Below, one piece after another: positions 54,214 to 62,980 of a DNA stretch of 64,000 bases. The position numbers were made by a program, and so were the translations under genes. This DNA comes from Bradyrhizobium sp. CB82 (GTDB taxonomy: Bacteria > Pseudomonadota > Alphaproteobacteria > Rhizobiales > Xanthobacteraceae), in NCBI RefSeq assembly GCF_029714405.1, contig NZ_CP121650.1, forward strand, positions 7,445,001 to 7,509,000, read 5' to 3'. The notes below the pieces were generated by a model, which saw nothing but the letters and a program-made list of their open reading frames with translations, had not been told where the DNA came from and made no database searches. Within the stretch, counting starts at the first letter, position 1; each line of letters starts with the position of its first letter.

Positions 54214-55119
54214 ATGACCGTGTCAAGGGCCCAAGCTTGCAACGAGGGGGACGCTTGCCAGCAATTTCTAGGTCAGTACTCCATCGAAATCACACCAAGC
54301 GATACTCGAGCGGTTGAGATGGCGAGGCGAGTCCTTTCGCCCGGGACCGAGATATATCTTGCGAGCATATCGGGAGAGCCGCTTGAGACGTTGGTTGCAA
54401 GAGCGCTAGAGCTCAAGACATCGGGCTTCGTTCCGGTGCCTCACTTGGTTGCACGTCGATACGAAAGCCATCATCAGCTCGAGACGACACTGGCCCGACT
54501 GCAGGAGGCCGGCGTCGATCGAGCATTGTTGCTGGCGGGCGACGTTGCGCGCGTCGTCGGACCGTTTCCTTCCAGTCGAGCGATGCTTGAGACGGGCCTG
54601 TTCGCTCGCTATGGCTTTGAACGTCTTGGCTTCGCCACCTATCCGCAGCCCCATCCGCACATCCCAACCGATGTGCTAGATGGCGAACTCGATCGAAAGG
54701 TTTCATTGACCGTTCGGCAAGGGATGACGCCGTGGGTCGTGAGCCAGTTTTGTTTCGAGCCAGACGACATAACGGCCCATATCAGTCGTTTGCAGATGCG
54801 AGGGATAATAGACGACGTTCGCGTCGGTTTGGCGGGGCCTACCACGCTAAAGAGCGTCATGCGTTTGGCGCTCATCTGTGGCGTATCACACTCTGCTCAA
54901 GCATTGCGCGCTCAAGGTCATAGATTAAGCCGTCTTGCCGTCGGTTATGAGCCGCGCGAGCTAATCGATCGACTCTTGCACAAAATGGAAAGCACACTTG
55001 AATTGCGATCGTTACGAGCGCACTTCTTCGGGTTCGGCGGACTTCAGCAAACAGCTACGTGGATCCGACAATATAACGTAAAGAGGCGACGCCCTAGATG
55101 CGCCGCAACGTCCTCATAA
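54214..55119 (+). CDS. MetF-like 5,10-methylenetetrahydrofolate reductase family protein
   Basis: 301 residues from ATG 54214, with AAGGA seven bases upstream; the frame begins at 54025 but overlaps the previous gene. MetF-type TIM barrel with YSIEITPSD at the first strand, FVPVPHLVARRYESHHQLETTLARLQEAGVDRALLLAGD, FATYPQPHPHIP, VVSQFCFEPDDITAHI and VRVGLAGPTTLKSVMRLALICGV. The last matches the MetF region that contacts folate and flavin. The activity would be reversible interconversion of methylene- and methyl-THF; running toward oxidation it could return methyl groups from demethylation to the C1 pool. Confidence 0.8.
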   Translation: MTVSRAQACNEGDACQQFLGQYSIEITPSDTRAVEMARRVLSPGTEIYLASISGEPLETLVARALELKTSGFVPVPHLVARRYESHHQLETTLARLQEAGVDRALLLAGDVARVVGPFPSSRAMLETGLFARYGFERLGFATYPQPHPHIPTDVLDGELDRKVSLTVRQGMTPWVVSQFCFEPDDITAHISRLQMRGIIDDVRVGLAGPTTLKSVMRLALICGVSHSAQALRAQGHRLSRLAVGYEPRELIDRLLHKMESTLELRSLRAHFFGFGGLQQTATWIRQYNVKRRRPRCAATSS

Positions 55120-56397
55120 TTCTAATACGGCACAGGTATGTTTCCGGGAAGCCAGATAACCGTCACAAGATCTGCCACTTGGTGCGGTGTTTATGTGGTT
55201 TGTCTCTACCCGGCCGGCTCATTGCATCCTGTGACAAAGCGACAGAACACATCTTCGGCGGTTACGAGGATGTTCGGCACCAATCTACGCGGCTTCGATT
55301 CCAGCGTTCAAGGCTACATGTTTTTCTGTCTCAGCATATCAGCGGGGCGCGGATTTCAGGCGCTGCCGCACCGGCTTTGCGTCTCTATGGGTTGCATCGG
55401 TCACCAGCGACCATTGTAGACGTGACCGGCGATTCGGGAGGCGACTGTGCCGGCCCTTAGCCCTCAGCGTCTGCCCAACAATCACTGCTCGTGGTCTGAA
55501 GCAGGATCCTGCCGGATGATCCGAGAGGGTTCATATGTTGCTCTCTCAACTCTTGACGCGGACGGTCACACGAGGATTGCCTCCGTCATCCGTGTAGTCC
55601 TCCACAATAACTTCGATTTCGTTGTACCAAAACCAAAACTGGCGCAGATGTTCTGCTCTGTGCTGTGCAACAATTTGAGCCTTCTCAAACTCAGTCAACT
55701 TTCTTCGAATCATTGGACTCTTCAAGCATCCGCGATCGCTAGTGGTCCCCAGCAGCACACAAAGAAAATACGACTGCCCCCGCACCAAGCCCTGCAGCGC
55801 TACTCGTCCCGTTCGGTTGGACGGCCTCACGTTAACGACAACTTCGTGGATAGGCCTGCGGAGGCGCCACACCCAGCGCCGCGGCCGCAATCCGTTCGGC
55901 GGCTCCGAATTTCTTGGCATGAGGCCCCCTCCGAAAAGCCCCGGCCACCTTTCGGCAGCCGGGCCAGTCTCTGGGAGGAACGGGCCTGAAAATCATCCCG
56001 AGCCACCGCCCCGTCAGGAGTAATAAGGCGGTTCTCTCATGCTACTCGGGCCAGCTGTCGAGAAGCTGACGAGCCCCCGTCTGGGAAACGCAAAGGACCT
56101 CCTTTGTTGCGATTGGCAGCGCGGCCGAAATAGGTCGGGATTTTTCGCGAACAAGGATTTATGGCAGGAGAATTGGCGCTCACCTGAGTACGTAGCGAGC
56201 ACCGCAGTCGATGAATTGACAACAGGCATTCGCTGGCGCGCTCGCGAGTTTTCACAGCAAGCTGCGCGTCATAGTCCGAATTGCTCAACAGCCTTGGCCC
56301 GAGCTCAAGGCAGCAATTTCCAAACGTCGACTGCCGTCGCAAGTGGTTCAAGCCGGAATCGAGCAGATCCGGCCGAAGGAAGGAAAGCGACCTGAAC
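55120..56397. other. 1.3-kb stretch of decayed or non-coding sequence
   Basis: Several competing frames on both strands, none longer than about 180 codons and none with a domain. A candidate small gene is described separately at 55546-55920. Confidence 0.4.
55546..55920 (-). CDS. Hypothetical protein, uncertain (124 aa)
   Basis: The last 50 residues (RRKLTEFEKAQIVAQHRAEHLRQFWFWYNEIEVIVEDYTDDGG, then NPRVTVRV) look like a folded protein, but the first 60 are Arg-rich and unconvincing. No domain recognised, no strong ribosome site. It competes with a plus-strand frame at 55447-55989. Confidence 0.3.
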   Translation of the reverse strand: MPRNSEPPNGLRPRRWVWRLRRPIHEVVVNVRPSNRTGRVALQGLVRGQSYFLCVLLGTTSDRGCLKSPMIRRKLTEFEKAQIVAQHRAEHLRQFWFWYNEIEVIVEDYTDDGGNPRVTVRVKS

Positions 56398-56650
56398 GAT
56401 ACGCACCTCGGCAGCTTGGCCGCCTATGCCGACGTCACCTACGTCGATAAGCGAACCTATAAAGCGTTTCGAACCGCTAGAAGCAAGCTACCAATCCTGG
56501 CGCAGTTCGTCCGACGCGTCGAAAAAGCCGGCCGTTACTCAGATATCATCGGGCAACTTGGCCTTCAAATACCTCTGGCCCTGCCAATATTTGAGGCCTT
56601 TGTCTCAAGACAAGAGGAGCTTATCGGGCGGAGCTTCGTGGCCCCCATTG
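56398..56650 (+). pseudogene. Fragment of an unidentified protein before hipA
   Basis: The plus frame reads LGSLAAYADVTYVDKRTYKAFRTARSKLPILAQFVRRVEKAGRYSDIIGQL, which looks like conserved protein sequence. It has no plausible start, and the frame then runs antisense into the 3' end of hipA. I do not recognise the parent family. Confidence 0.35.
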
Positions 56651-56686
56651 ACCTGCGATATTCGCGCTTCCAGCGTTTCCGATTGC

Positions 56687-58069
56687 TTAGTGAGGACGGG
56701 TGGTCGGCAGCTCTTCGGCGTCATCGGTTGCGATCGTCGGATCCTCCAAATTGTAACCGAACCCTTCGTAAGCGAACGCGCTGCGGATCAGTTCGCAATC
56801 CCGCTCGCTGACGCCAACTTGCCTGCAGACTCGATACCAGGCCTCCCCGATAGTCGCTTTCATCCCATCAACGATTGCCGTAGCGTCTTCTCTTGATAAG
56901 AGAAAACGCTCGCACTGCGACAGCAAGTTGACCCGGTTGGCGTATCGTCCCCAGTTGCCGAACGCCATCGCCAGGTCCCGGCGCTCTAATGCAATCATCG
57001 GGTTCGGAGTGAGGTCGTATGCTGGTGATAGCGACCATGCCTGGTCCTTTGCCAAGATGGCATGGTTACGTGGATGATCGTCGGTGTTGGAGATGAGGGC
57101 GTTAAAGCACACCCGCCGAAACAACTCTGGCAGATCCTTCGACTGACTTCCGGATGCGGCTCGTCGTATTTCGTCCGCCAGCAGAAGATATGACCATTTC
57201 TGACGCTTATCGACTGTGTCGGGTGTGTCATCCGCATCGAGCAGCGTCAAGGCGCTCACCATCCTGCTGCGGAGGTAGCCTTTTTCGGTCTTATTCCGAT
57301 CGAACCGTTTGACCAGGACAACGTCCTTGTCGCCGATTGTGGTCATCTGGCTCTCCGCACACGAGATCCCGCACTCGCGAGCAAGGGTCAGCATAGCGTG
57401 TTCGACCCGCGGATTATTCCAGCGATCATCGCGATGCGGGAATTTCGCGAGCCAAAGGGCATCCTCGTCCTCGACAGTAGCCTTAGGCCGCGCGCCGCCC
57501 ATCGAGGTGCCCGCTCGCATCAACGCCTCGGCCTGTTCAGCGTCAGCACGTGCTGGTGCTGGTGCTGACGGATCCTTTTCAGCGGCGACGATCTGGTCGG
57601 CCACTTCGATCAAACGCGCCAAATCCAGCGTTTTGTTGAACGTACGAACAGGTGCCGGCGGTTGCACGTTAAGACCAAAACCTAAAGCGCCGGCGCGATC
57701 GTCGGGTGAATTGAGCAGGTATTGAATCTCGCTCGGCGACGGGTTGCCTAGACGAGTTTCGATCAACTTGCGGCCCCAGGCGTCCGGAGAGCTGTCCCGC
57801 AACGCACCAAAATTGCCCCGCAGCTTCGTTGTCCGGAACGGAGGGACTTGAATCTTGAGCTCGACCGGATCGAACTCGACGCGATCCTTACGCTCGAGGT
57901 AGCTGCGGCCATAGACGAATTGTCCAACGGCGGCGCCTTGGCGGGTCGTGTCGAGCTGATAGCGCCCCGCCGTAACCGGTTCTGTCTGGCCTGGCAGCGT
58001 AATGTAGACGAAACACTCCTCAGAAGGCATTGCTTGGTCCGCCTCCCTGTCGAGCACGCTGGCGCTCAT
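56687..58069 (-). CDS. hipA: HipA-like serine/threonine kinase toxin
   Basis: 460 residues, full length. N-terminal subdomain-1 with GQFVYGRSYLERKDRVEFDPVEL, then FGALRDSSPDAWGRKLIE, typical of HipA. The kinase core includes GGARPKATVEDEDALWLAKFPHRDDRW (glycine loop and Lys), ALISNTDDHPRNHAILAKDQAWSLSPAYDLTPNP (catalytic and metal-binding Asp). HipA phosphorylates an aminoacyl-tRNA synthetase and halts translation. Start options are 58069, which overlaps the antitoxin gene by 50 bases, and MPSEECFVY at 58030. It is the second gene after hipB, so the pair forms a toxin-antitoxin module. Confidence 0.9.
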   Translation of the reverse strand: MSASVLDREADQAMPSEECFVYITLPGQTEPVTAGRYQLDTTRQGAAVGQFVYGRSYLERKDRVEFDPVELKIQVPPFRTTKLRGNFGALRDSSPDAWGRKLIETRLGNPSPSEIQYLLNSPDDRAGALGFGLNVQPPAPVRTFNKTLDLARLIEVADQIVAAEKDPSAPAPARADAEQAEALMRAGTSMGGARPKATVEDEDALWLAKFPHRDDRWNNPRVEHAMLTLARECGISCAESQMTTIGDKDVVLVKRFDRNKTEKGYLRSRMVSALTLLDADDTPDTVDKRQKWSYLLLADEIRRAASGSQSKDLPELFRRVCFNALISNTDDHPRNHAILAKDQAWSLSPAYDLTPNPMIALERRDLAMAFGNWGRYANRVNLLSQCERFLLSREDATAIVDGMKATIGEAWYRVCRQVGVSERDCELIRSAFAYEGFGYNLEDPTIATDDAEELPTTRPH

Positions 58070-58361
58070 CGAGGCCGCTTAGAGCGAGCCCCTCCTCATC
58101 GTTCTTCGGGTTGGCAACGTCGGCAAGCGATGCGAGCAGGTTCATTGCCCACAGCATGCCGACATACACGCCGGCACTGGTGCTCAATTTCCCGTTCTCA
58201 GCATCAGCGATGACGTGACGATCTACGCCCAGTTTAGCTGCCAGCACCGCATGGCTCAGGTTGCGGCGCAGGCGCGCGGTACGAAGATTGTTCCCCAGTC
58301 GCTTGACCGCCTCCTGGACGGCTGTGGGTGGCGCACTGATCAGTTGGCTACGAGGAGGCAT
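58020..58361 (-). CDS. hipB: HipB-like helix-turn-helix antitoxin/repressor
   Basis: 113 residues with an XRE-type HTH: VKRLGNNLRTARLRRNLSHAVLAAKLGVDRHVIADAENGKLSTSAGVYVGMLWAMNLLASLADV. It would neutralise HipA and repress its own promoter. The ATG at 58361 lies inside the first of four operator-like repeats. The C-terminal 30 residues (GLALSGLDERQRARQGGG) overlap the start of hipA. Confidence 0.88.
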   Translation of the reverse strand: MPPRSQLISAPPTAVQEAVKRLGNNLRTARLRRNLSHAVLAAKLGVDRHVIADAENGKLSTSAGVYVGMLWAMNLLASLADVANPKNDEEGLALSGLDERQRARQGGGPSNAF

Positions 58362-58492
58362 GGCGTCTTAAGGCTCCCTTAGATGATCTTTTGGCGTCTT
58401 ATGGCACCAGTCCTATAGCTGGCTCTTTGCCAGGTCAAGTCTTGGCGCCTTAAGCCGCCTCAAACGCCATCGTTGGCGCCTAAAGGCGCCAA
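58361..58492 (-). promoter_or_regulatory. Four tandem operator-like palindromes upstream of hipBA
   Basis: Repeats at 58361-58377, 58391-58409, 58442-58459 and 58473-58492 share TTGGCGYC-TWAR-GGCNCC. The fourth is a perfect palindrome, TTGGCGCCTAAAGGCGCCAA; the others have one to three mismatches. Centre-to-centre spacings are about 31, 50 and 32 bases. In E. coli, HipB binds four such sites upstream of hipBA, though with a different sequence, so these are the likely binding sites of this HipB. The first covers the hipB start codon. Confidence 0.8.
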
Positions 58493-59079
58493 TCTAGATT
58501 TGGCAGATAATCCAACTACTTGGGCCCGTCTAGATGTTTGATCCCAGATTTTGATGGGGCATCCTCGAGGGAGCCCCCACCGGGCAAACCGTCGAAAAAT
58601 GATCACGTAATTTCAATGTGTTATCTGCGGTAAAAACTCGTTGCTACACACGCTGTTACACACGCGGCTAGGCCAACCGTTCCCCACTGTTCTGCCCCTT
58701 TCATGGAGCGCCTCGCCTGCGCCACCTGACAATATGCCGCATCACCAGGACAGCGCCGGAAATGATCACTACCAGCGCGAGCAGACCGCCGAGGCCGGCC
58801 GCCAGCATCAACACGACGTGCAAGCCCTGCAGCGCCGACGTCATCACGTCCCCCGCCAATCACAAAGAGCGGAACGATAGCACTGCAACCATAACGATAG
58901 CCGGCGCTGACCGGCCGAGCGGCGCCGCCGTTCTGCGGGTTCAGCATGAGATGCGAACAAATTCCGCGCCAGGCCCAATAAATCGACCTTGCGGAACTCT
59001 TAAGATCAGCAACATCCGCCGCCGAGACTTTGACCGCCTGGCATCGGCTGGGCCAAGCAGGGAGCGCCGCGACGACAGA
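58493..59079. other. Stretch without a supported gene
   Basis: Includes the probable hipBA promoter at its left end and short frames at 58641-59000 without domains. Confidence 0.4.
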
Positions 59080-59756
59080 GGCGATCCGTCGAGCGATACA
59101 GCATAGTCAAGCGAACCTCAGGACGCTGGCAAAGCGCTGCGGCATCAGACGGTCGCCAAATGAAAGAAGCGGACCTGGTCGCTGACCTCCCGACCGGCCC
59201 CAAGCACGCCAGATCAATGGTACTGTCAGTCGAAGAGGAGGCAGTCATCGTTGCCTTCCGGCGCTACACGCTATTGCCGCTTGATGACTGCCTCTATGCG
59301 CTGCAGCCGACCACCCCAGATCTGACGCGCTCATCACTGCACCGCTGTCTGGAGCGCCACGGTATAGGCCTCTGCCGGATGTCAAAGGCGACAGACCGGA
59401 AAAGAAGAAGTTCAAGAGCCACCCGATCGGCTCCTTCCACATCGGTATCGCCGAGGTGCGGACAGAACAGGGTAAACTCCACATGTTTGTGGCGATCGAC
59501 CGAACCTCCAAGTTCGCTCACGTCGAACTGCACGAAAGGGCTACCACCGCCTTATCAAGGGAGTCTTGCGGGAACAGGTGCGACCGTGCCTGAGCATGAA
59601 GGCGCTCACCTGTGCCGGTGGACCTCAGCGTCCCAACCGCTGCCGCTCGCGCACGCCGCGTCGAGGCCGACGAGGAGCGCTGCGACCACTTGTCGATTCT
59701 TCTCTCTCTTGGATCAGCATCTCAAGGATTCAACGCTCACCGTAGATTGGCCTTAA
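59080..59756 (+). pseudogene. Frameshifted IS481-family transposase remnant
   Basis: Pieces in different frames match an IS481-type transposase in order: IRRAIQHSQANLRTLAKRCGI near 59085, DLPTGPKHARSMVLSVEEEAVIVAFRRYTLLPLDDCLYAL...LTRSSLHRCLERHGI from 59190, then in another frame KKKFKSHPIGSFHIGIAEVRTEQGKLHMFVAIDRTSKFAHVELHERA, where the first catalytic Asp is in AIDRT. The second Asp and the Glu region are missing or scrambled. No inverted repeats were found. Confidence 0.8.
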
Positions 59757-60037
59757 TATCTTAGCCTCGCGAAGCCATCAGGTGAGTGCGATCTGCGGCG
59801 CTCGAAAGCGTAGACCGGATTAATACCGCAATAGGCGTCTGTGCCGGACGCGGTGGCCATGCACTGGCTATAGCTCGAGAACTGGCAATTACCTGGGTAT
59901 CCCCAGATACGCCCTTGCAGGCAGTAAACGTCTTGTTGGGCCGGGGGCATGTATCCCGAACGATCCCGCGGACCTGTCTGAGCGAAAACCAAGGTGGGGA
60001 CTGCGAGCACAACGGCAAACAGGAGAGGATAGCGCAT
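59753..60037 (-). CDS. DUF3551-family small exported protein (94 aa)
   Basis: Signal peptide MRYPLLFAVVLAVPTLVFAQ with cleavage after FAQ, then a short Cys-rich domain: YCLQGRIWGYPGNCQFSSYSQCMATASGTDAYCGINPVYAF. The YCLQG..WGYPGNCQFSSYxQCMATASGT.A.CG.NP pattern with four Cys is that of DUF3551, common and multi-copy in Bradyrhizobium and presumably periplasmic with two disulfides. Function unknown. Confidence 0.85.
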   Translation of the reverse strand: MRYPLLFAVVLAVPTLVFAQTGPRDRSGYMPPAQQDVYCLQGRIWGYPGNCQFSSYSQCMATASGTDAYCGINPVYAFERRRSHSPDGFARLRY

Positions 60038-60567
60038 GGGACCCTCGTCTGACTTGATTTCCTACAAGCTAATGGATCCGATTCTGCGTTCTGTTGATCC
60101 TAGTCAATCGCGCGTTACTACCGTTTGCGAGAGCCCAAACGTGAAGCCGCAAGGCGCGAACGCCACGTTGATTTCAAATGAAGGCAAAGGCTAGCAAGCT
60201 CGAGCAGAGCAGCACAAGGCCTGTCGCTGTTAGCGCCAGCAGGCTGCTGGAAACAAGGTCATGATTATTCATCATATAGCCCTCGATTGCACAGCAAGAG
60301 GGAAAGCGACTATCCTGGCTGGCCCGATCGACCGCCTGATACATCAATGATTATTCGAATTTGTCGCAATAATCCTGCTATTCCCAGAAAGAGGCGCAGT
60401 TTTCCGGCGCGATTTGCCGACGGTCTGCCGTCTGGCGGCGTCGATATCGAAAAATCAAGTTTGAGAGAGCTTTGCGGGGCTGTCTGGTCAGACACCGGTT
60501 CTTTACGTGCCAATACATTTGACGTTCCCTAGTCGATCGTGTGTGTGACAGCGACGTTCCGATAGCC
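60038..60567. other. Stretch without a supported gene, downstream of hypE
   Basis: Short frames only (for example plus 60287-60532) without domain support. No hairpin-plus-T-run terminator for the hyp operon was recognised. Confidence 0.4.
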
Positions 60568-61608
60568 TCAGCAGATGCGTGGCAGTTGCTCGCCCGACAG
60601 CCAGTCGATGATGTAGCCGCCGCCAAAGCTGGTCGCCATTTGCACGAAATGATGGTCATCGGCGATTGCCTCGCCGATGTCGGCGGCATCGCAGCCGAGC
60701 GGATGAGCCCGCATGGCGGCGAGCACGGTGTTGGCGACCTCGGGCGACACGATGGCAACCAGCTTACCCTCATTGGCGACATGGAGCGGATCGATCCCCA
60801 ACAGCTCGCAGGCCGCCGCCACGTCCGGCTTCACCGGAATTGCCTCTTCCTGCAAGCGAAAGCCGAGGTTGGATTGCAGGGCGATCTCGTTCAGGGTCGC
60901 GGCAAGCCCGCCGCGCGTGGGGTCGCGCATTAGGCGGATGCCGTGGCCTCCGGCCTCAACCATCTTCACGACGAGGTCGTGCAGCGACGCCGAATCCGAC
61001 ATGACGTCGGTTTCAAAGGCGAGGTTCTGCCGCTTGGACATGATGGCGATGCCATGATCGCCGAGCGTGCCTGAGATCAGCACACGGTCTCCGACGCGCG
61101 CGTTTTCCGCGGAAAGATCGAGCCCGTCAGGCACCACCCCGACGCCAGCTGTCGAGATGAACAGGCCGTCGGCCTTGCCGCGCTCGACCACCTTGGTGTC
61201 GCCAGTGATGATGTGGACGCCGGCCGATCGCGCCGCGGCCCCCATGGACTCCGCGATCATTTTGAGGTGAGACAAATGAAACCCCTCCTCGATAATGAAG
61301 CTCGCGGACAGGTAAAGTGGCCGTGCGCCTGCCATTGCGATGTCGTTGACCGTGCCGTGAACGGCCAGCGAACCGATATTTCCGCCCGGAAAAAACAGCG
61401 GCGAGACGACGTAGCCATCGGTCGTCATCACCATGCGTCCGCCGCCGACGTCGAAGGCCGACTGGTCATTGCCACGCGCCAGCCATTCATTGCCGAACGC
61501 CTCGTGGAACAGTCCCGAAATGAGCTGCGCCATCGCGCGGCCGCCGGAGCCGTGAGACAGGTCGATGCAGCCATTGCTGATGTCGAGCTTGCCCTGATGA
61601 CCTTTCAT
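60568..61608 (-). CDS. hypE: Hydrogenase maturation protein HypE
   Basis: 346 residues from ATG 61608, which overlaps the hypD stop by 4 bases; the frame extends to 61776 inside hypD. PurM-like fold with ISLSHGSGG-type start (CIDLSHGSGGRAMAQLI), MTTDGYVVSPLFFPGGNIGSLAVHGTVNDIAMAGA, RDPTRGGLAATLNEIA and the essential C-terminal PRIC, whose Cys is carbamoylated by HypF and dehydrated to thiocyanate for the cyanide ligands of [NiFe]-hydrogenase. Last gene of the hypF-C-D-E operon seen here. Confidence 0.97.
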   Translation of the reverse strand: MKGHQGKLDISNGCIDLSHGSGGRAMAQLISGLFHEAFGNEWLARGNDQSAFDVGGGRMVMTTDGYVVSPLFFPGGNIGSLAVHGTVNDIAMAGARPLYLSASFIIEEGFHLSHLKMIAESMGAAARSAGVHIITGDTKVVERGKADGLFISTAGVGVVPDGLDLSAENARVGDRVLISGTLGDHGIAIMSKRQNLAFETDVMSDSASLHDLVVKMVEAGGHGIRLMRDPTRGGLAATLNEIALQSNLGFRLQEEAIPVKPDVAAACELLGIDPLHVANEGKLVAIVSPEVANTVLAAMRAHPLGCDAADIGEAIADDHHFVQMATSFGGGYIIDWLSGEQLPRIC

Positions 61609-62747
61609 GACGGCGGCCTCTGCTGATGATCGCGGAAACCGCCATATATCCAATGCGCGGCGCAGGCGCCTTCCGAGGAGACCATGCAGGATCCCATGGG
61701 CGTTACGGGCGTGCAGATCTTCCCGAACAGCTCGCAATCCACAGGCTTCCTTATCCCGCGCAGGATGGCAGCGCATTTACAGGCCGGATTGTCGGCAACG
61801 CACAGCTCGCGCATGTCGAAGCGCAGCTCCGCGTCGTATTTGGTGTAAGCGGGCTTCAGCCTCAGCCCGCTGTAGGGCACTGGGCCGAGTCCGCGCCATT
61901 CGAACCGGTCTCGCAGCTCGAAAACGTTGGAGACCTCCTCCTTAGCGCGCAGATTGCCGTCGCGGATCACCGCGCGGCGATACTGATTCTCTACTTCGTG
62001 GCGATGCTCGTTGACTTGCCGGACAAGCATTAGGATCGCCTGCATCATGTCGAGTGGCTCGAAACCGGTGATCACGATCGGCTTGCCAAACTCCTCCGCA
62101 ACAAACTCGTAAGGCGTCGTGCCAATGATGACCGAGACATGGGCTGGCCCGATGAACCCGTCAATCTCGACGTGGCCGATATTGCGTATATCGCAGCTCT
62201 TTAGAATATTATGCATCGCTGGGGGCGTCAGCACGTGGTTGCAGAACACGCTAAAGTTCGGGAGCTTCTTCTTTTCGGCCAGACGTATCATGATAGCCGT
62301 CGGCGGCGTGGTGGTCTCAAAGCCAATGGCGAAGAACACGACCTGGCGCGCGGGGTTCTCCTCTGCGATCCGGATCGCATCGATGGTGGAATACACCATG
62401 CGGACATCCGCGCCGCGGGCCTTTGCCTTGAGCAGCGAGACGCCTTCCGAACCCGGCACGCGCATGAGGTCGCCGTAACCGCAGAGGATGACTTCGGGCC
62501 GCATCGCGAGATGGATCGCCATGTCAATACGCCCTGCCGGCAGCACGCAGACCGGGCAGCCCGGGCCGTGGATCATCCGCACGTTGTTCGACAGCATGTT
62601 CTCGAGGCCATAGCGCGAGATCGTGTGCGTATGGCCGCCACAAAATTCCATGAAGCGATAGGGTCTTGCCAGATCGACCTCGGTGCCGATCGCTTTCGCT
62701 AGCCCCAGCGCGATCTCCTTGTCGCGGAACTCGTCGACATATTTCAT
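61605..62747 (-). CDS. hypD: Hydrogenase maturation protein HypD
   Basis: 380 residues. Conserved motifs: MEFCGGHTHTISRYG, HGPGCPVCVLP, GFETTTPPTA, VSVIIGTTPYEF, ENQYRRAVIRDGN and the [4Fe-4S] ligand region CKCAAILRG...CELFGKICTP...GSCMVSSEGACAAHW. HypD forms a complex with HypC and is the scaffold on which the Fe(CN)2CO unit is assembled. Overlaps hypC by 4 bases and hypE by 4 bases. Confidence 0.97.
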   Translation of the reverse strand: MKYVDEFRDKEIALGLAKAIGTEVDLARPYRFMEFCGGHTHTISRYGLENMLSNNVRMIHGPGCPVCVLPAGRIDMAIHLAMRPEVILCGYGDLMRVPGSEGVSLLKAKARGADVRMVYSTIDAIRIAEENPARQVVFFAIGFETTTPPTAIMIRLAEKKKLPNFSVFCNHVLTPPAMHNILKSCDIRNIGHVEIDGFIGPAHVSVIIGTTPYEFVAEEFGKPIVITGFEPLDMMQAILMLVRQVNEHRHEVENQYRRAVIRDGNLRAKEEVSNVFELRDRFEWRGLGPVPYSGLRLKPAYTKYDAELRFDMRELCVADNPACKCAAILRGIRKPVDCELFGKICTPVTPMGSCMVSSEGACAAHWIYGGFRDHQQRPPS

Positions 62748-62980
62748 TGCACGGCTCCCTGTCGCTCGGCGCTGAGCTCGCGCAACAAATCCAATGTGCG
62801 TCTGGCTTCCTCGGCGTCGATCTTGGTGAGCGCATAACCGACGTGAATGATCACGTAGTCGCCGACGGCGAGATCCTCGATCAGGGCAACGGAAATCTCC
62901 TTGCTGACGCCATCGATGGAGACGACGGCCATCTCGTCAGGCAAGATTTTTGTTACTGCTGCAGGTATGGCAAGACACAT
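62744..62980 (-). CDS. hypC: Hydrogenase maturation chaperone HypC
   Basis: 78 residues starting MCLAIPAAV; the N-terminal Cys2 is the residue that binds the iron precursor and HypD or the hydrogenase large subunit. GDYVIIHVGYALTKIDAEEA is the conserved C-terminal OB-fold motif. Its ATG overlaps the hypF stop by one base (TGATG). Confidence 0.96.
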   Translation of the reverse strand: MCLAIPAAVTKILPDEMAVVSIDGVSKEISVALIEDLAVGDYVIIHVGYALTKIDAEEARRTLDLLRELSAERQGAVQ

